In this document: one piece after another, positions 18,202-26,294 of the stretch
How the letters are laid out: the number at the start of each line of letters is the position of its first letter
How positions within the stretch are numbered: the first letter of the stretch is position 1
DNA from: Mucilaginibacter celer
GTDB taxonomy: Bacteria > Bacteroidota > Bacteroidia > Sphingobacteriales > Sphingobacteriaceae
Assembly (NCBI RefSeq): GCF_003576455.2
Contig: NZ_CP032869.1
Span: forward strand, 3,844,001-3,908,000
Length of the DNA stretch: 64,000 nt
Direction of reading: 5' to 3'
Notes under the pieces: generated by a model
What the model was told of the DNA's origin: nothing
The model's input: only the letters and a program-made list of their open reading frames with translations
Databases searched by the model: none
Translations under genes and position numbers: made by a program

Positions 18202-19332
18202 ATGAACGATCAGAATAAGCCGCAGACCGTTAACAATTCATTAAACTGTAACGGCTGCGGGGCCTTGCTGCACTTTGCTCCCGGCACCCATAACCTTCAA
18301 TGCGATTATTGCGGTGCCAGTAATCCTATCGAACCAAAGGATGCGGATGAGAACATTTATACATACGATTATGAGCAATTTGTAGCGGGGATAAGCACAA
18401 CCAATTCCAACAGTACTTTAAAACTGGTAAGCTGTAAAAATTGCGGCTCGCAAACAGCGCTCGATTCGTTTATAACATCAGATAAATGCCCTTTTTGCAC
18501 AGCACCCCTGGTTTTGGTGCCCGAATGTGGGCGGCAATATGTTGAGCCGCATTATATTTTACCTTTTGCCATCACCCAGCAACAGGGCATTGATGCTTTT
18601 AAAAAATGGATAAATGGTTTGTGGTGGTCACCGGCCGATTTGGCAAAGAAATTGGTGAACGATTCGACGGGTTTAAGGGGTGTTTACCTGCCCCATTGGT
18701 CGTACAACAGCGATACCGTAACCGATTACACCGGCCAACGCGGCGATTACTATTACACCACCGAAACCTATACAGAAACAGTTGACGGCCGAACAGAAAC
18801 CAAAACAAGGCAGGTAAGACATACGGCCTGGTCGCACGCATCAGGCACTGTGTATGTTGATTTCAGGGATGTGATGGTGCCGGCCAGCAACTCTCTTCCC
18901 GAAAAAACATTAGACCAACTGCGGCCCTGGAATTTTAAAATGCTGGTAAATTTTGATGAGCGATACATGAGCGGTTTTCGATCGGAAACATATCGTTTAG
19001 ATCCGGAACGGGGATTTGCCAAGGCGACCATGCAAATGGATCCGGAGATCCGCTCGGTCATTCGCCGCGATATTGGCGGCGACGAACAACAGATTAGCAG
19101 TACAGATATTGATTATTTGAATAAAGGTATCAAATACCTGATGTTGCCTGTTTGGGTAAGTGCTTATAAATACAATAATAAAGTTTACCAATTTACTGTA
19201 AATGCCAGTACCGGCGAGGTGATTGGGCAACGACCGCTAAGCGCTTTGAAAATTACGCTGGCGGTGCTGTTTGTTTTAATATTGATTATTGTGATTGTGA
19301 TTTTGGTACAAAACGGGCAGGCTAATAGCTAA
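18202..19332 (+). CDS. Tail-anchored double zinc-ribbon protein (YdjG-like partner of SPFH protein)
   Basis: A 376-residue protein with two CxxC...CxxC ribbons: Cys16/19/34/37 and Cys78/81/96/99. A mixed domain (about 110-335) has IKYLMLPVWVSAYKYNNK, and a single C-terminal membrane helix (about 347-370) is followed by a short tail. Such proteins are sometimes mislabelled as primosomal helicase N'; no helicase motifs are present. It is 30 bases downstream of the SPFH gene and surely cotranscribed. It probably anchors the SPFH protein at the membrane. Its stop codon overlaps the convergent MFS gene by 4 bases. Confidence 0.8.
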   Translation: MNDQNKPQTVNNSLNCNGCGALLHFAPGTHNLQCDYCGASNPIEPKDADENIYTYDYEQFVAGISTTNSNSTLKLVSCKNCGSQTALDSFITSDKCPFCTAPLVLVPECGRQYVEPHYILPFAITQQQGIDAFKKWINGLWWSPADLAKKLVNDSTGLRGVYLPHWSYNSDTVTDYTGQRGDYYYTTETYTETVDGRTETKTRQVRHTAWSHASGTVYVDFRDVMVPASNSLPEKTLDQLRPWNFKMLVNFDERYMSGFRSETYRLDPERGFAKATMQMDPEIRSVIRRDIGGDEQQISSTDIDYLNKGIKYLMLPVWVSAYKYNNKVYQFTVNASTGEVIGQRPLSALKITLAVLFVLILIIVIVILVQNGQANS

Positions 19333-20522
19333 ACAACCTTCCGTTGCCGGTTTACAACAACGCACAAAACAAAACCGATAAACACCATTACCATACTAAA
19401 AGGAAAAATATAAAGCATCCCGAAGTTACTGGCCACTCCGCCAATAAGCGGGCCTGTTAGGCCGAGCGAAACATCAATAAACAAACCATAGGCACCCAAT
19501 GCGGCACCTTTGTTTGATGCAGGTGCCAGTTTTACAGCCTCCACCCCCAACGCCGGAAAAACAAGCGAGAAACCCAAACCTGTTACACCCGCGCCAACCA
19601 GCGCCAATTGCTGGCTATGGGCCAGCCAAAGGATCATCAATCCAATCGATTCGGTAGCCAAACAAACCATAGCTGTTTTTAAACCACCGTAATTGTTAAT
19701 GGCATCGGCAAATATCAACCGGCCTAAAATAAAAAAGGTACTGAATACCGACAGGCATAAAACCGCGTTGGTCCAGTTAAGATAAGCATAGTATAAAGTG
19801 ATGAAAGTAGATATAGCACCAAAACCCAATCCTCCCAAACCTAAACCAATACCATAAGGAGCTACAATTTTTAAAACCGCCAGAAATGATTTTCCTGGCT
19901 CCCTACTATCGCCCCTGATATTCTGTTTCTGTTGAGCCAGGAAATATCCGGCCAGACCTACTATAAGAGCTACAAGGCCAATACTACCAATGCCGTAAGC
20001 ATTACCTAATAAAATACCAACAGGCGCCCCTACTGCAAGCGCACCGTAACTGGCTATGCCGTTAAATGATATTGCTTTGGCCGTATTATGTTCGCCGGCT
20101 GCGTTAATGGCCCAGGTAATGGGACTGGCACCTATCAGGCCCTCGCCAAAGCCTGTAGCAAGGCGGGTCAGGGCCAGCAGCAACAAGCAAATTTCACGAT
20201 ATTCTTTTAGCAATAAAGCCACCAGTAAAAACAATCCGCTTATGGCAAAGCCTGTCATACTAATAAGTACTGCAGGTTTTGGGCCTTTACGATCAATAAT
20301 TTTACCGGCAAATCCCCGGAACAAAAAAGTACTCAGGTATTGCAGGCTGATAACCACTCCGGCTATCATAGCGCTGTAACCTAATTGATTGTGAATAAAA
20401 ACCGGGAGAACTCCAAGGCTCAAGCCTATTGTGAAATAACCGATAAAAGTAAATTTAACATATCCTATTATCGTTAAAACGATATTTGATGATGCGGCTT
20501 TTATACCCGATTCTGCTTCCAT
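19329..20522 (-). CDS. MFS transporter (YhhS-like)
   Basis: Major facilitator with about 12 membrane helices in 397 residues. The segment RGFAGKIIDRKGPKPAVLIS fits the loop 2-3 signature, and GFGEGLIGASPITWAINAAG resembles the YhhS/YfcJ group of putative effluxers. It is transcribed convergently with the zinc-ribbon gene, the two stops overlapping by 4 bases. There is no adjacent regulator. The transported compound is unknown. Confidence 0.85.
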   Translation of the reverse strand: MEAESGIKAASSNIVLTIIGYVKFTFIGYFTIGLSLGVLPVFIHNQLGYSAMIAGVVISLQYLSTFLFRGFAGKIIDRKGPKPAVLISMTGFAISGLFLLVALLLKEYREICLLLLALTRLATGFGEGLIGASPITWAINAAGEHNTAKAISFNGIASYGALAVGAPVGILLGNAYGIGSIGLVALIVGLAGYFLAQQKQNIRGDSREPGKSFLAVLKIVAPYGIGLGLGGLGFGAISTFITLYYAYLNWTNAVLCLSVFSTFFILGRLIFADAINNYGGLKTAMVCLATESIGLMILWLAHSQQLALVGAGVTGLGFSLVFPALGVEAVKLAPASNKGAALGAYGLFIDVSLGLTGPLIGGVASNFGMLYIFPFSMVMVFIGFVLCVVVNRQRKVV

Positions 20523-20689
20523 GCAGCAAAGATACGTTTATCGGTTGTGTTAAAGTTAGTGTTATTTATACACTTTACTTTAAAGTAACATTTTATTCAA
20601 TCAGTTCGTTCGTGATAAATTATCTACAACTAATATTTTTAGCATTTAACATTATTTTCTCACCTTTTTTAATCAATTTTGCAATAACG

Positions 20690-20956
20690 GTGAGAAGTAA
20701 ACTATTTGATGACAAGGTAGAAACGGTAAAAACCAACTCGGGCAGGTGGCTACGTGTTATACCTGATGGTTACAACAATTACCTCATTTACGATATATTG
20801 AATGAGACCGAATCCGGCCGGATCTTATTCGATACCAAAGATAACTGGATTTATGACGGCAGGGTATTGGACGTTTACGAACAGGAAGAAGTTGCCGGCG
20901 CTTTAACCGGCAATAAACACGAAATGGATAATTTGCTGAAAAATCTAAATCTATAA
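20690..20956 (+). CDS. Small conserved-looking hypothetical protein
   Basis: An 88-residue soluble protein from GTG 20690, rich in aromatic and acidic residues (GRWLRVIPDGYNNYLIYDIL, WIYDGRVLDVYEQEEV). The frame is open upstream to 20486, but that part translates to hydrophobic, low-complexity sequence overlapping the MFS gene start and promoter, so I place the start at the GTG. No family recognised. It has no evident ribosome binding site and no signal peptide. Confidence 0.55.
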   Translation: MRSKLFDDKVETVKTNSGRWLRVIPDGYNNYLIYDILNETESGRILFDTKDNWIYDGRVLDVYEQEEVAGALTGNKHEMDNLLKNLNL

Positions 20957-20975
20957 CACCTTGTTGTGTTTTTTA

Positions 20976-22412
20976 TCACTTAAATAAACCGGGGTAATAC
21001 CTGGCTATTAAATCCTTTTCCTCATTTGTAAGTTGGGTTAATAATACCGGGGCATCCTGCGGCCTTACCCCTTTTTGGTTAATACGGTTCATTAAACTCC
21101 AGTCCTTTACAGGTTTTTCGGGTGATGGATCGGCGGGTTCTTTTGCGGGGAGATCATACCGGGTAAAATCAACCACCATTTCGGGCGTATTTTTGTGCGA
21201 GTTACGCAGGGTAGCCAGCCTGAATTCGCGGTTCATAAACCATTTTATCTCTTCATTCCCCCATGAATTGCCTATGCCAAGGCCCCGCTCCTCAAAGCGG
21301 TAATTCCATTGGCTGTTATCGTGGTAGTGGTTTCGCCAGATCTCACCATACTCGCCAAAAGTTATAAATTTCACATCGGGCCAGCGCTGCACTGTGCCTG
21401 ATGTCCATTTTTCCAGTGCCCGGTAAGCAAGGGTATCGTCCCAGTTTTTTCGCTCGGCTATTTTTACAAGGGCGGCTTCCCAAATGTTCGGGATCCAACC
21501 AAAACCATTCAGTTCAAATCCTTTATCAAAATGGATAGATTGTGTGTGCATTACCGAAAGGTGCCCTATCTCAAGCCCCCAATCGCCATAACTTTCTATC
21601 GGCCCTACTCCCCTACGGCTGGCCGCGCCGTTAAAAGGTGTAGTTCCCCAAACATTGCCGCTTTGCAGGGCGCACAAAAAATCAACACTCCAGCCGTCCA
21701 AATTTACGCAATCTATAAAATCGGCCTTGCCTTGTGCCGGTTTACAGAAGTGTTGTTTGGAAGGATAAAAAGGATAGGATGGCGAACCATCGGCGCCGCC
21801 GCCATCGGTTTCGTGCTGGCTCCAAATTACGGCGTGGGCTACGTGGATATTTTCTTTTTCGGCCAGGTAGGCCAGGTTATCTGCTGATAAAAAGCCGCCC
21901 ATAATACCTTTTGGCCTGTAGCCTTTACCCACCATGGCTGTAATACGCTGCAGGGCTTCGGTCATTTCCTGGTTAACCCTTTTACGGGGCAGATACATAG
22001 CCGGAAAATATCCCGGGAAATAAGATACCTCATCGCCATATTTTGCCTGGCATTCGGTTACGTAGCTACGGATCTCAACATAATTCCGGCGCTTATCCTC
22101 GAGGGCGTTTAAGGTGAAGCCCCATGTTAGCTTACCGCCGGGAACGTTTTTTGCAAAAATTTCGCGCAGGTTGCGTACAACCTCCAGGGTATGGGCAAAA
22201 CCTTCATCGCGGTTGATAAGCTTTACATCGCGTGATACTTCCCATGGTGAAGTGCGGATCATGATGCAAAAGGTTACAAAGCGGTTGCCCATTAACGACA
22301 GGGGTTCATTGCCAGTTAAAAATTTCAGCTGACCGGCTTTGTTAATCAGCGGGTTGGCTAATACTGCGGCTCCGCCCAACAGGGTATTTTTGCAAAAGGC
22401 TCGTCTTTCCAT
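20976..22412 (-). CDS. DUF3863/DUF3864-like exported protein
   Basis: A 478-residue protein with an N-terminal leader (MERRAFCKNTLLGGAAVLAN) resembling Tat signal peptides in its RR and following hydrophobic stretch. The body looks like the DUF3863 family of Bacteroidota, with a shorter C-terminal DUF3864-like part. A TIM-barrel-like, polysaccharide deacetylase-type layout is suggested by FVTFCIMIRTSPWEV near the start and IMGGFLSADNLAYLAEKENI. Many Trp and His residues suggest a carbohydrate-active enzyme, but I see no assignable catalytic set. It stands alone, about 230 bases from the divergent peptidase gene. Confidence 0.65.
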   Translation of the reverse strand: MERRAFCKNTLLGGAAVLANPLINKAGQLKFLTGNEPLSLMGNRFVTFCIMIRTSPWEVSRDVKLINRDEGFAHTLEVVRNLREIFAKNVPGGKLTWGFTLNALEDKRRNYVEIRSYVTECQAKYGDEVSYFPGYFPAMYLPRKRVNQEMTEALQRITAMVGKGYRPKGIMGGFLSADNLAYLAEKENIHVAHAVIWSQHETDGGGADGSPSYPFYPSKQHFCKPAQGKADFIDCVNLDGWSVDFLCALQSGNVWGTTPFNGAASRRGVGPIESYGDWGLEIGHLSVMHTQSIHFDKGFELNGFGWIPNIWEAALVKIAERKNWDDTLAYRALEKWTSGTVQRWPDVKFITFGEYGEIWRNHYHDNSQWNYRFEERGLGIGNSWGNEEIKWFMNREFRLATLRNSHKNTPEMVVDFTRYDLPAKEPADPSPEKPVKDWSLMNRINQKGVRPQDAPVLLTQLTNEEKDLIARYYPGLFK

Positions 22413-22591
22413 CGGTTTGAAAAATTGATAGCGGCAAAGTAGCGATTATTTGAAGAGAGGAACAATTGTGTTTTTAGATTTTAAAGAATACAATGCTTTG
22501 GTGTAATTTGAGTATGGAATAATTAATTAAAAAAATTTATTTCATTTAATATTTCCCAAAAAGAAAAAAATACCTACTTTGGAAACACAAT

Positions 22592-22610
22592 ATTGATTTC
22601 AGCAATCAAT
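22592..22610 (+). promoter_or_regulatory. 5'-leader hairpin of first peptidase gene
   Basis: ATTGATT (22592-22598) and AATCAAT (22604-22610) form a 7-base-pair stem just before the peptidase start. The same stem occurs before the second copy (24317-24335), while the 5-base loop differs (TCAGC against ACTCC). About 130 bases of upstream sequence, including TACTTTGGAAACACAATATT, are duplicated along with the genes. Confidence 0.5.
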
Positions 22611-22640
22611 AGCCTAATCCGAATCCAAATCTAAACACAA

Positions 22641-24137
22641 ATGATAAACAAAACCAAAATCTACATCGCCATGGCATTGCTCCTTGTGGCAGGGGCTTGC
22701 AAAAAAAATCAAACTGTAACCACAAACAACACTGATCGTTCGCTTCAAACACCAAAACATGGTACGGGTGCCATTCTGGATCATCAGGCATTTCTGAACG
22801 CACCAAAGGCCGACGTTGCCGCAATAACTGCAGCTTTACAAGCCAACGGTTTTAAGCCCAAATTTCAATTGCTTGTTAAGGGCAAGCAACAGGTTGAAAC
22901 AATTAATCCTAACCCTGCTCCACCCACCTCTGTTGTACTGCTGCACCCTACCCCCGGCGACCAGGGATCAACAAACACCTGTGTTTCATGGGCTTTGGGT
23001 TATGCAGCCAAACAAATATTAGACTTAACCTGGCAAAACTCTACCGCTGATGCCGGCCAACGGAGCGGATGGTATATTTACAATAAATTATATGCGTCGA
23101 ATTTATCCGGCTGGGGTTGTGCAGTAACAGATACGCCTGCTTACGGTGGCCAGGGTTTGGGTTCATTAAATGGCTTAAATTGCGTTAAAACATGGGGTGT
23201 GGCATCGGCAACAGCCCAGCCATCCTATGCATCGTGCTCTCCTGCCCCAACTACTGCCGCAAACACATCTGCAGCTACTGATAAGGTAGCAAGTTATGCA
23301 GCGGTGAACAGCTTTTTCGATATAAAACAGTTATTGGCCGCAGGTTTGCCTGTTTACTTTGCTTTTCGTTATTACTTTGATTTTGAAGATGCCTTTTACT
23401 ATGGCACTACATGGTCAACATTAAACAAGCCGCATTTGAGATCTGGCCACGCAGTGTGTATAATTGGGTATGACGACAACAGGAATGCGTTCTTAGTACA
23501 AAATTCATGGGGAACTTTTGGTGGCGATTCAAGCTACCCGGGTTGCGTTTGGGTTACCTACAGCGTTATTAACACACTTTTATCACAAGGCGGCACCAAC
23601 GGCGGCGAAGCTTATGTTATGCAGCCGTTCAGTACAACCGCTACGCATTTGTACTACAATGTGGCACAATCAGGTTTATTTTATCCTTCATGCAGCGTTG
23701 GTGTAGGCTCTGGCCAGGTAACATACACCGTGGCAGCCAATGCCTACTCTTCACCGGTATCTGTTGATGCGGCAAATGCGCTTGCCAAAAACGATGTTAA
23801 CACTAATGGTCCGGCTTATGCCAGTTCGCACGGTACCTGTACGCCAACCACCATTACGGTTACGTTAAACAGAAGCGCTTCTATCAGCGGCACATACAGC
23901 ATCCAGTTTAGCGGCGCTCCGGGAACATATCAAAAACCATTTAACCCGGGTACTACTACCGTTACCGTACCTGCCGGTATTTACCAGGTAGGGATCTTCC
24001 CTATTGGCGGTTCAACAGCCAGCCACTCCTATTCGGGTTCAACCTGTACCATGAATTATGGCGGTTCCGGAACATCGGCTACTTTCAATAATGTGTTGAT
24101 GAATTGCGGAAGCGGTGCTTCGTTTTCGATTAATTAA
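22641..24137 (+). CDS. Papain-like (C1A) cysteine peptidase lipoprotein with DUF5977, copy 1
   Basis: A 498-residue surface lipoprotein (lipobox VAGAC, Cys20). The papain-type domain (about 95-315) keeps the full catalytic set: Gln108 and Cys114 in GDQGSTNTCVSWALGYAAKQ, His270 in RSGHAVCIIGYDD, and Asn288 in VQNSWGT. A DUF5977-like module (about 340-405, with NDVNTNGPAYASSHGTC) and a beta-rich C-terminal domain (about 405-498) follow; both are cysteine-containing and likely adhesive. The next gene is a close paralogue in tandem. The role is probably extracellular proteolysis; natural substrate unknown. Confidence 0.87.
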   Translation: MINKTKIYIAMALLLVAGACKKNQTVTTNNTDRSLQTPKHGTGAILDHQAFLNAPKADVAAITAALQANGFKPKFQLLVKGKQQVETINPNPAPPTSVVLLHPTPGDQGSTNTCVSWALGYAAKQILDLTWQNSTADAGQRSGWYIYNKLYASNLSGWGCAVTDTPAYGGQGLGSLNGLNCVKTWGVASATAQPSYASCSPAPTTAANTSAATDKVASYAAVNSFFDIKQLLAAGLPVYFAFRYYFDFEDAFYYGTTWSTLNKPHLRSGHAVCIIGYDDNRNAFLVQNSWGTFGGDSSYPGCVWVTYSVINTLLSQGGTNGGEAYVMQPFSTTATHLYYNVAQSGLFYPSCSVGVGSGQVTYTVAANAYSSPVSVDAANALAKNDVNTNGPAYASSHGTCTPTTITVTLNRSASISGTYSIQFSGAPGTYQKPFNPGTTTVTVPAGIYQVGIFPIGGSTASHSYSGSTCTMNYGGSGTSATFNNVLMNCGSGASFSIN

Positions 24138-24155
24138 ATGCCATATAATAAAAAA

Positions 24156-24190
24156 CGCGCCTGCATTTTTACATGCGGCGCGCTTTTTAT
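24156..24190 (+). terminator. Intrinsic terminator of peptidase copy 1
   Basis: Stem arms 24156-24166 (CGCGCCTGCAT) and 24173-24182 (ATGCGGCGCG), with one bulged base, are followed by CTTTTTATTTT. The copy-2 gene ends with a related hairpin, so the terminator was duplicated too. Confidence 0.88.
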
Positions 24191-24316
24191 TTTCCTTAAG
24201 GCCTTAAAAGCTATTTAACCGGGGTTGATCTGAATATGGAATAATTAATTAAAAAAAAATTAAACACAGTTAATATTTTCCCAAAAAGAAAAAAATACTT
24301 ACTTTGGAAACACAAT

Positions 24317-24335
24317 ATTGATTACTCCAATCAAT
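24317..24335 (+). promoter_or_regulatory. 5'-leader hairpin of second peptidase gene
   Basis: Same ATTGATT/AATCAAT stem as before copy 1, with the loop changed to ACTCC. It lies in a duplicated leader whose last 40 bases before the ATG are essentially identical to copy 1. Confidence 0.5.
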
Positions 24336-24365
24336 AGCCTAATCCGAATCCAAATCTAAACACAA

Positions 24366-25856
24366 ATGATAAACAAAACCAAAATCTACATCGCCATTGC
24401 ATTGCTTCTGGTGGCAGGAGCTTGCAAAAAAAATCAAACTGTAAACAATGCTGATCGTCCGGTTAAAACCGAAACGCATGGAATGGGTGCCATCCTTGAT
24501 CATGACGCATTTCTTCACGCGCCAAAAGTTGACATCGCGGCAATTAAAGCTTCGCTAAAAGCCAATGGGATTACACCTAAATTTGAATTACGTGTTGCCG
24601 GAAAACAACAGGTTGAAACCATTAACCCCAATACCACTCCGCCAAGTTCGGTAGTATTGCTACACCCAACTCCCGGCGATCAGGGTAATACAAACACCTG
24701 CGTTTCATGGTCACTGGGTTATGCGGCCAAACAGGTTTTAGACCTAACCTGGCAAAGCTCTACCGCCGATGCGGGCCAAAGAAGCGGATGGTATATTTAC
24801 AACAAACTTTACGCAACGGGCCTGTCTGGCATAGGTTGTTCGGCGGGAGATTTACCACCTTATAGCGGTAATGGCCTAACCTCCGGCTCGGGTTTAGATT
24901 GCGTAAAAAACTATGGGGTAGCTTCGGCAACAGCCCAGCCATCATTCGCGGCATGTTCACCAGCCCCTACAACTGCTGCAAACACCTCAGCAGCAACCGA
25001 TAAAGTAGCCAGTTATGCTGCTGTAACCAGCTATTACGATATTAAACAGCTGGTAGCCGCCGGTTTGCCTGTTTATTTTGCCTTTCGCTTTTATGAAGAT
25101 TTCCGAACAGCCTTTAATTCAGGAACCACCTGGTCAACATTAAATTCACCAAGTGCCGGTTTGGGGCATGCCGTGTGCGTTATAGGTTATGACGATGCTA
25201 AAAGTGCATTTTTAGTGCAAAACTCATGGGGCACAATTTTTGGCGATTCAACCTATCCTGGTTGCGTTTGGGTTACTTACAACGTTATCAGCACACTTTT
25301 AGCACAAGGTGGCAGCACCGGCGGCGAATCGTATGTGATGCAGCCGTTTAGCACCACTGCTACTCATGTATATTACAATACAGCGCAATCGCGCGGCTTT
25401 ACACCATCATGCAGCGTTGGTGTAGGAACCGGCCAGGCAATCTACACTGTTCCAGCCAACACTTATTGGTCTCCGGTATCCGTAGCTGCAGCCAATGCCA
25501 TTGCACAAAACGACATTAATAACAATGGGCAAACTTATGCCAACTCGCACGGTACATGTACGCCAACCACAATTACCGTTACATTAAACAGAAGCACTTC
25601 TATCAGCGGCACATACAGCATCCAGTTTAGCGGCGCGCCGGGAACATATCAAAAACCATTTAACCCGGGCACAACTACCGTTACCGTACCTGCCGGTATT
25701 TACCAGGTAGGCATCTTCCCTATTGGCGGCTCAACAGCCAGTCACTCTTATTCGGGTTCAACCTGTACTATGAATTATGGCAGTTCGGGAACATCTGCAA
25801 CATTCAATAATGTTTTGATGAATTGCGGAAACCCGGCAACTTTTTCAATTAACTAA
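24366..25856 (+). CDS. Papain-like (C1A) cysteine peptidase lipoprotein with DUF5977, copy 2
   Basis: Paralogue of the preceding gene, offset by 1725 bases: 496 residues, lipobox Cys20, catalytic Cys112 (TNTCVSWSLGY), His in LGHAVCVIGYDD and Asn in VQNSWGT, DUF5977-like module and the same C-terminal domain. The N-terminal 20 residues and the C-terminal 100 are almost identical to copy 1, while the centre differs at many positions (for example the inserts after NKLYA). This suggests duplication followed by divergence in the peptidase domain or gene conversion at the ends. Each copy has its own promoter and terminator. Confidence 0.87.
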   Translation: MINKTKIYIAIALLLVAGACKKNQTVNNADRPVKTETHGMGAILDHDAFLHAPKVDIAAIKASLKANGITPKFELRVAGKQQVETINPNTTPPSSVVLLHPTPGDQGNTNTCVSWSLGYAAKQVLDLTWQSSTADAGQRSGWYIYNKLYATGLSGIGCSAGDLPPYSGNGLTSGSGLDCVKNYGVASATAQPSFAACSPAPTTAANTSAATDKVASYAAVTSYYDIKQLVAAGLPVYFAFRFYEDFRTAFNSGTTWSTLNSPSAGLGHAVCVIGYDDAKSAFLVQNSWGTIFGDSTYPGCVWVTYNVISTLLAQGGSTGGESYVMQPFSTTATHVYYNTAQSRGFTPSCSVGVGTGQAIYTVPANTYWSPVSVAAANAIAQNDINNNGQTYANSHGTCTPTTITVTLNRSTSISGTYSIQFSGAPGTYQKPFNPGTTTVTVPAGIYQVGIFPIGGSTASHSYSGSTCTMNYGSSGTSATFNNVLMNCGNPATFSIN

Positions 25857-25876
25857 GTAAAAACCATAATAAAAAA

Positions 25877-25912
25877 ACGCGCCTGCATGTGTTTGCGGTG
25901 CGTTTTTTATTT
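25877..25912 (+). terminator. Intrinsic terminator of peptidase copy 2
   Basis: Stem arms 25877-25887 and 25894-25903 (ACGCGCCTGCA with TGCGGTGCGT, one bulge and one wobble) are followed by TTTTTTATTTT. It is a diverged copy of the terminator at 24156-24190. Confidence 0.86.
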
Positions 25913-26037
25913 TCCTTGCATCATACCTCCGTCTCAGCGGGCATCCTCTTCCAAAAAGCATTTCCACAAAAGCTTTTACCCGCGCACATTACATGTTAAA
26001 TCAACAAACCTGAACCAAACAATTGCTGTGCTATCAT

Positions 26038-26069
26038 TTATCTGATAACTGTTATAAGTTATCTGATAA
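26038..26069. promoter_or_regulatory. Two palindromic direct repeats upstream of the sensor kinase
   Basis: TTATCTGATAA occurs at 26038-26048 and again at 26059-26069, exactly 21 bases apart, about two helical turns. Each copy is itself a palindrome around its central base, and related GTTATAAG and AAGTTGTCAACTT stretches surround them. They lie about 230 bases before the histidine kinase start. An operator for a dimeric regulator is plausible. The rest of the gap 25857-26294 has the peptidase terminator and nothing else recognisable. Confidence 0.42.
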
Positions 26070-26294
26070 GTTGTCAACTTATAATAATCCGAAATTTAGT
26101 GCATAAATAACCGGTACCATAAAGCCGGGTAACTTTGCCATCAAATTACCCCTGCCCGCAAAGCCTGTTACCTTATCGGCGGTATCGCTCCTATATATAA
26201 TTTATGAACGAGTATCACTTCAGCTATTCAGGAGTTGTGAGGGAATTATACCTGCACATTTCCCGACAAACGTTTTTTGCCAACCAGTAAATCA

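Noticed and set aside
18202..19332. Helicase/primosomal protein annotation for the zinc-ribbon gene
   Set aside because: No Walker or helicase motifs; the protein has two zinc ribbons and a C-terminal membrane anchor.
20486..20689. Upstream extension of the small protein at 20690
   Set aside because: It overlaps the start and promoter of the divergent MFS gene and reads as random hydrophobic sequence.
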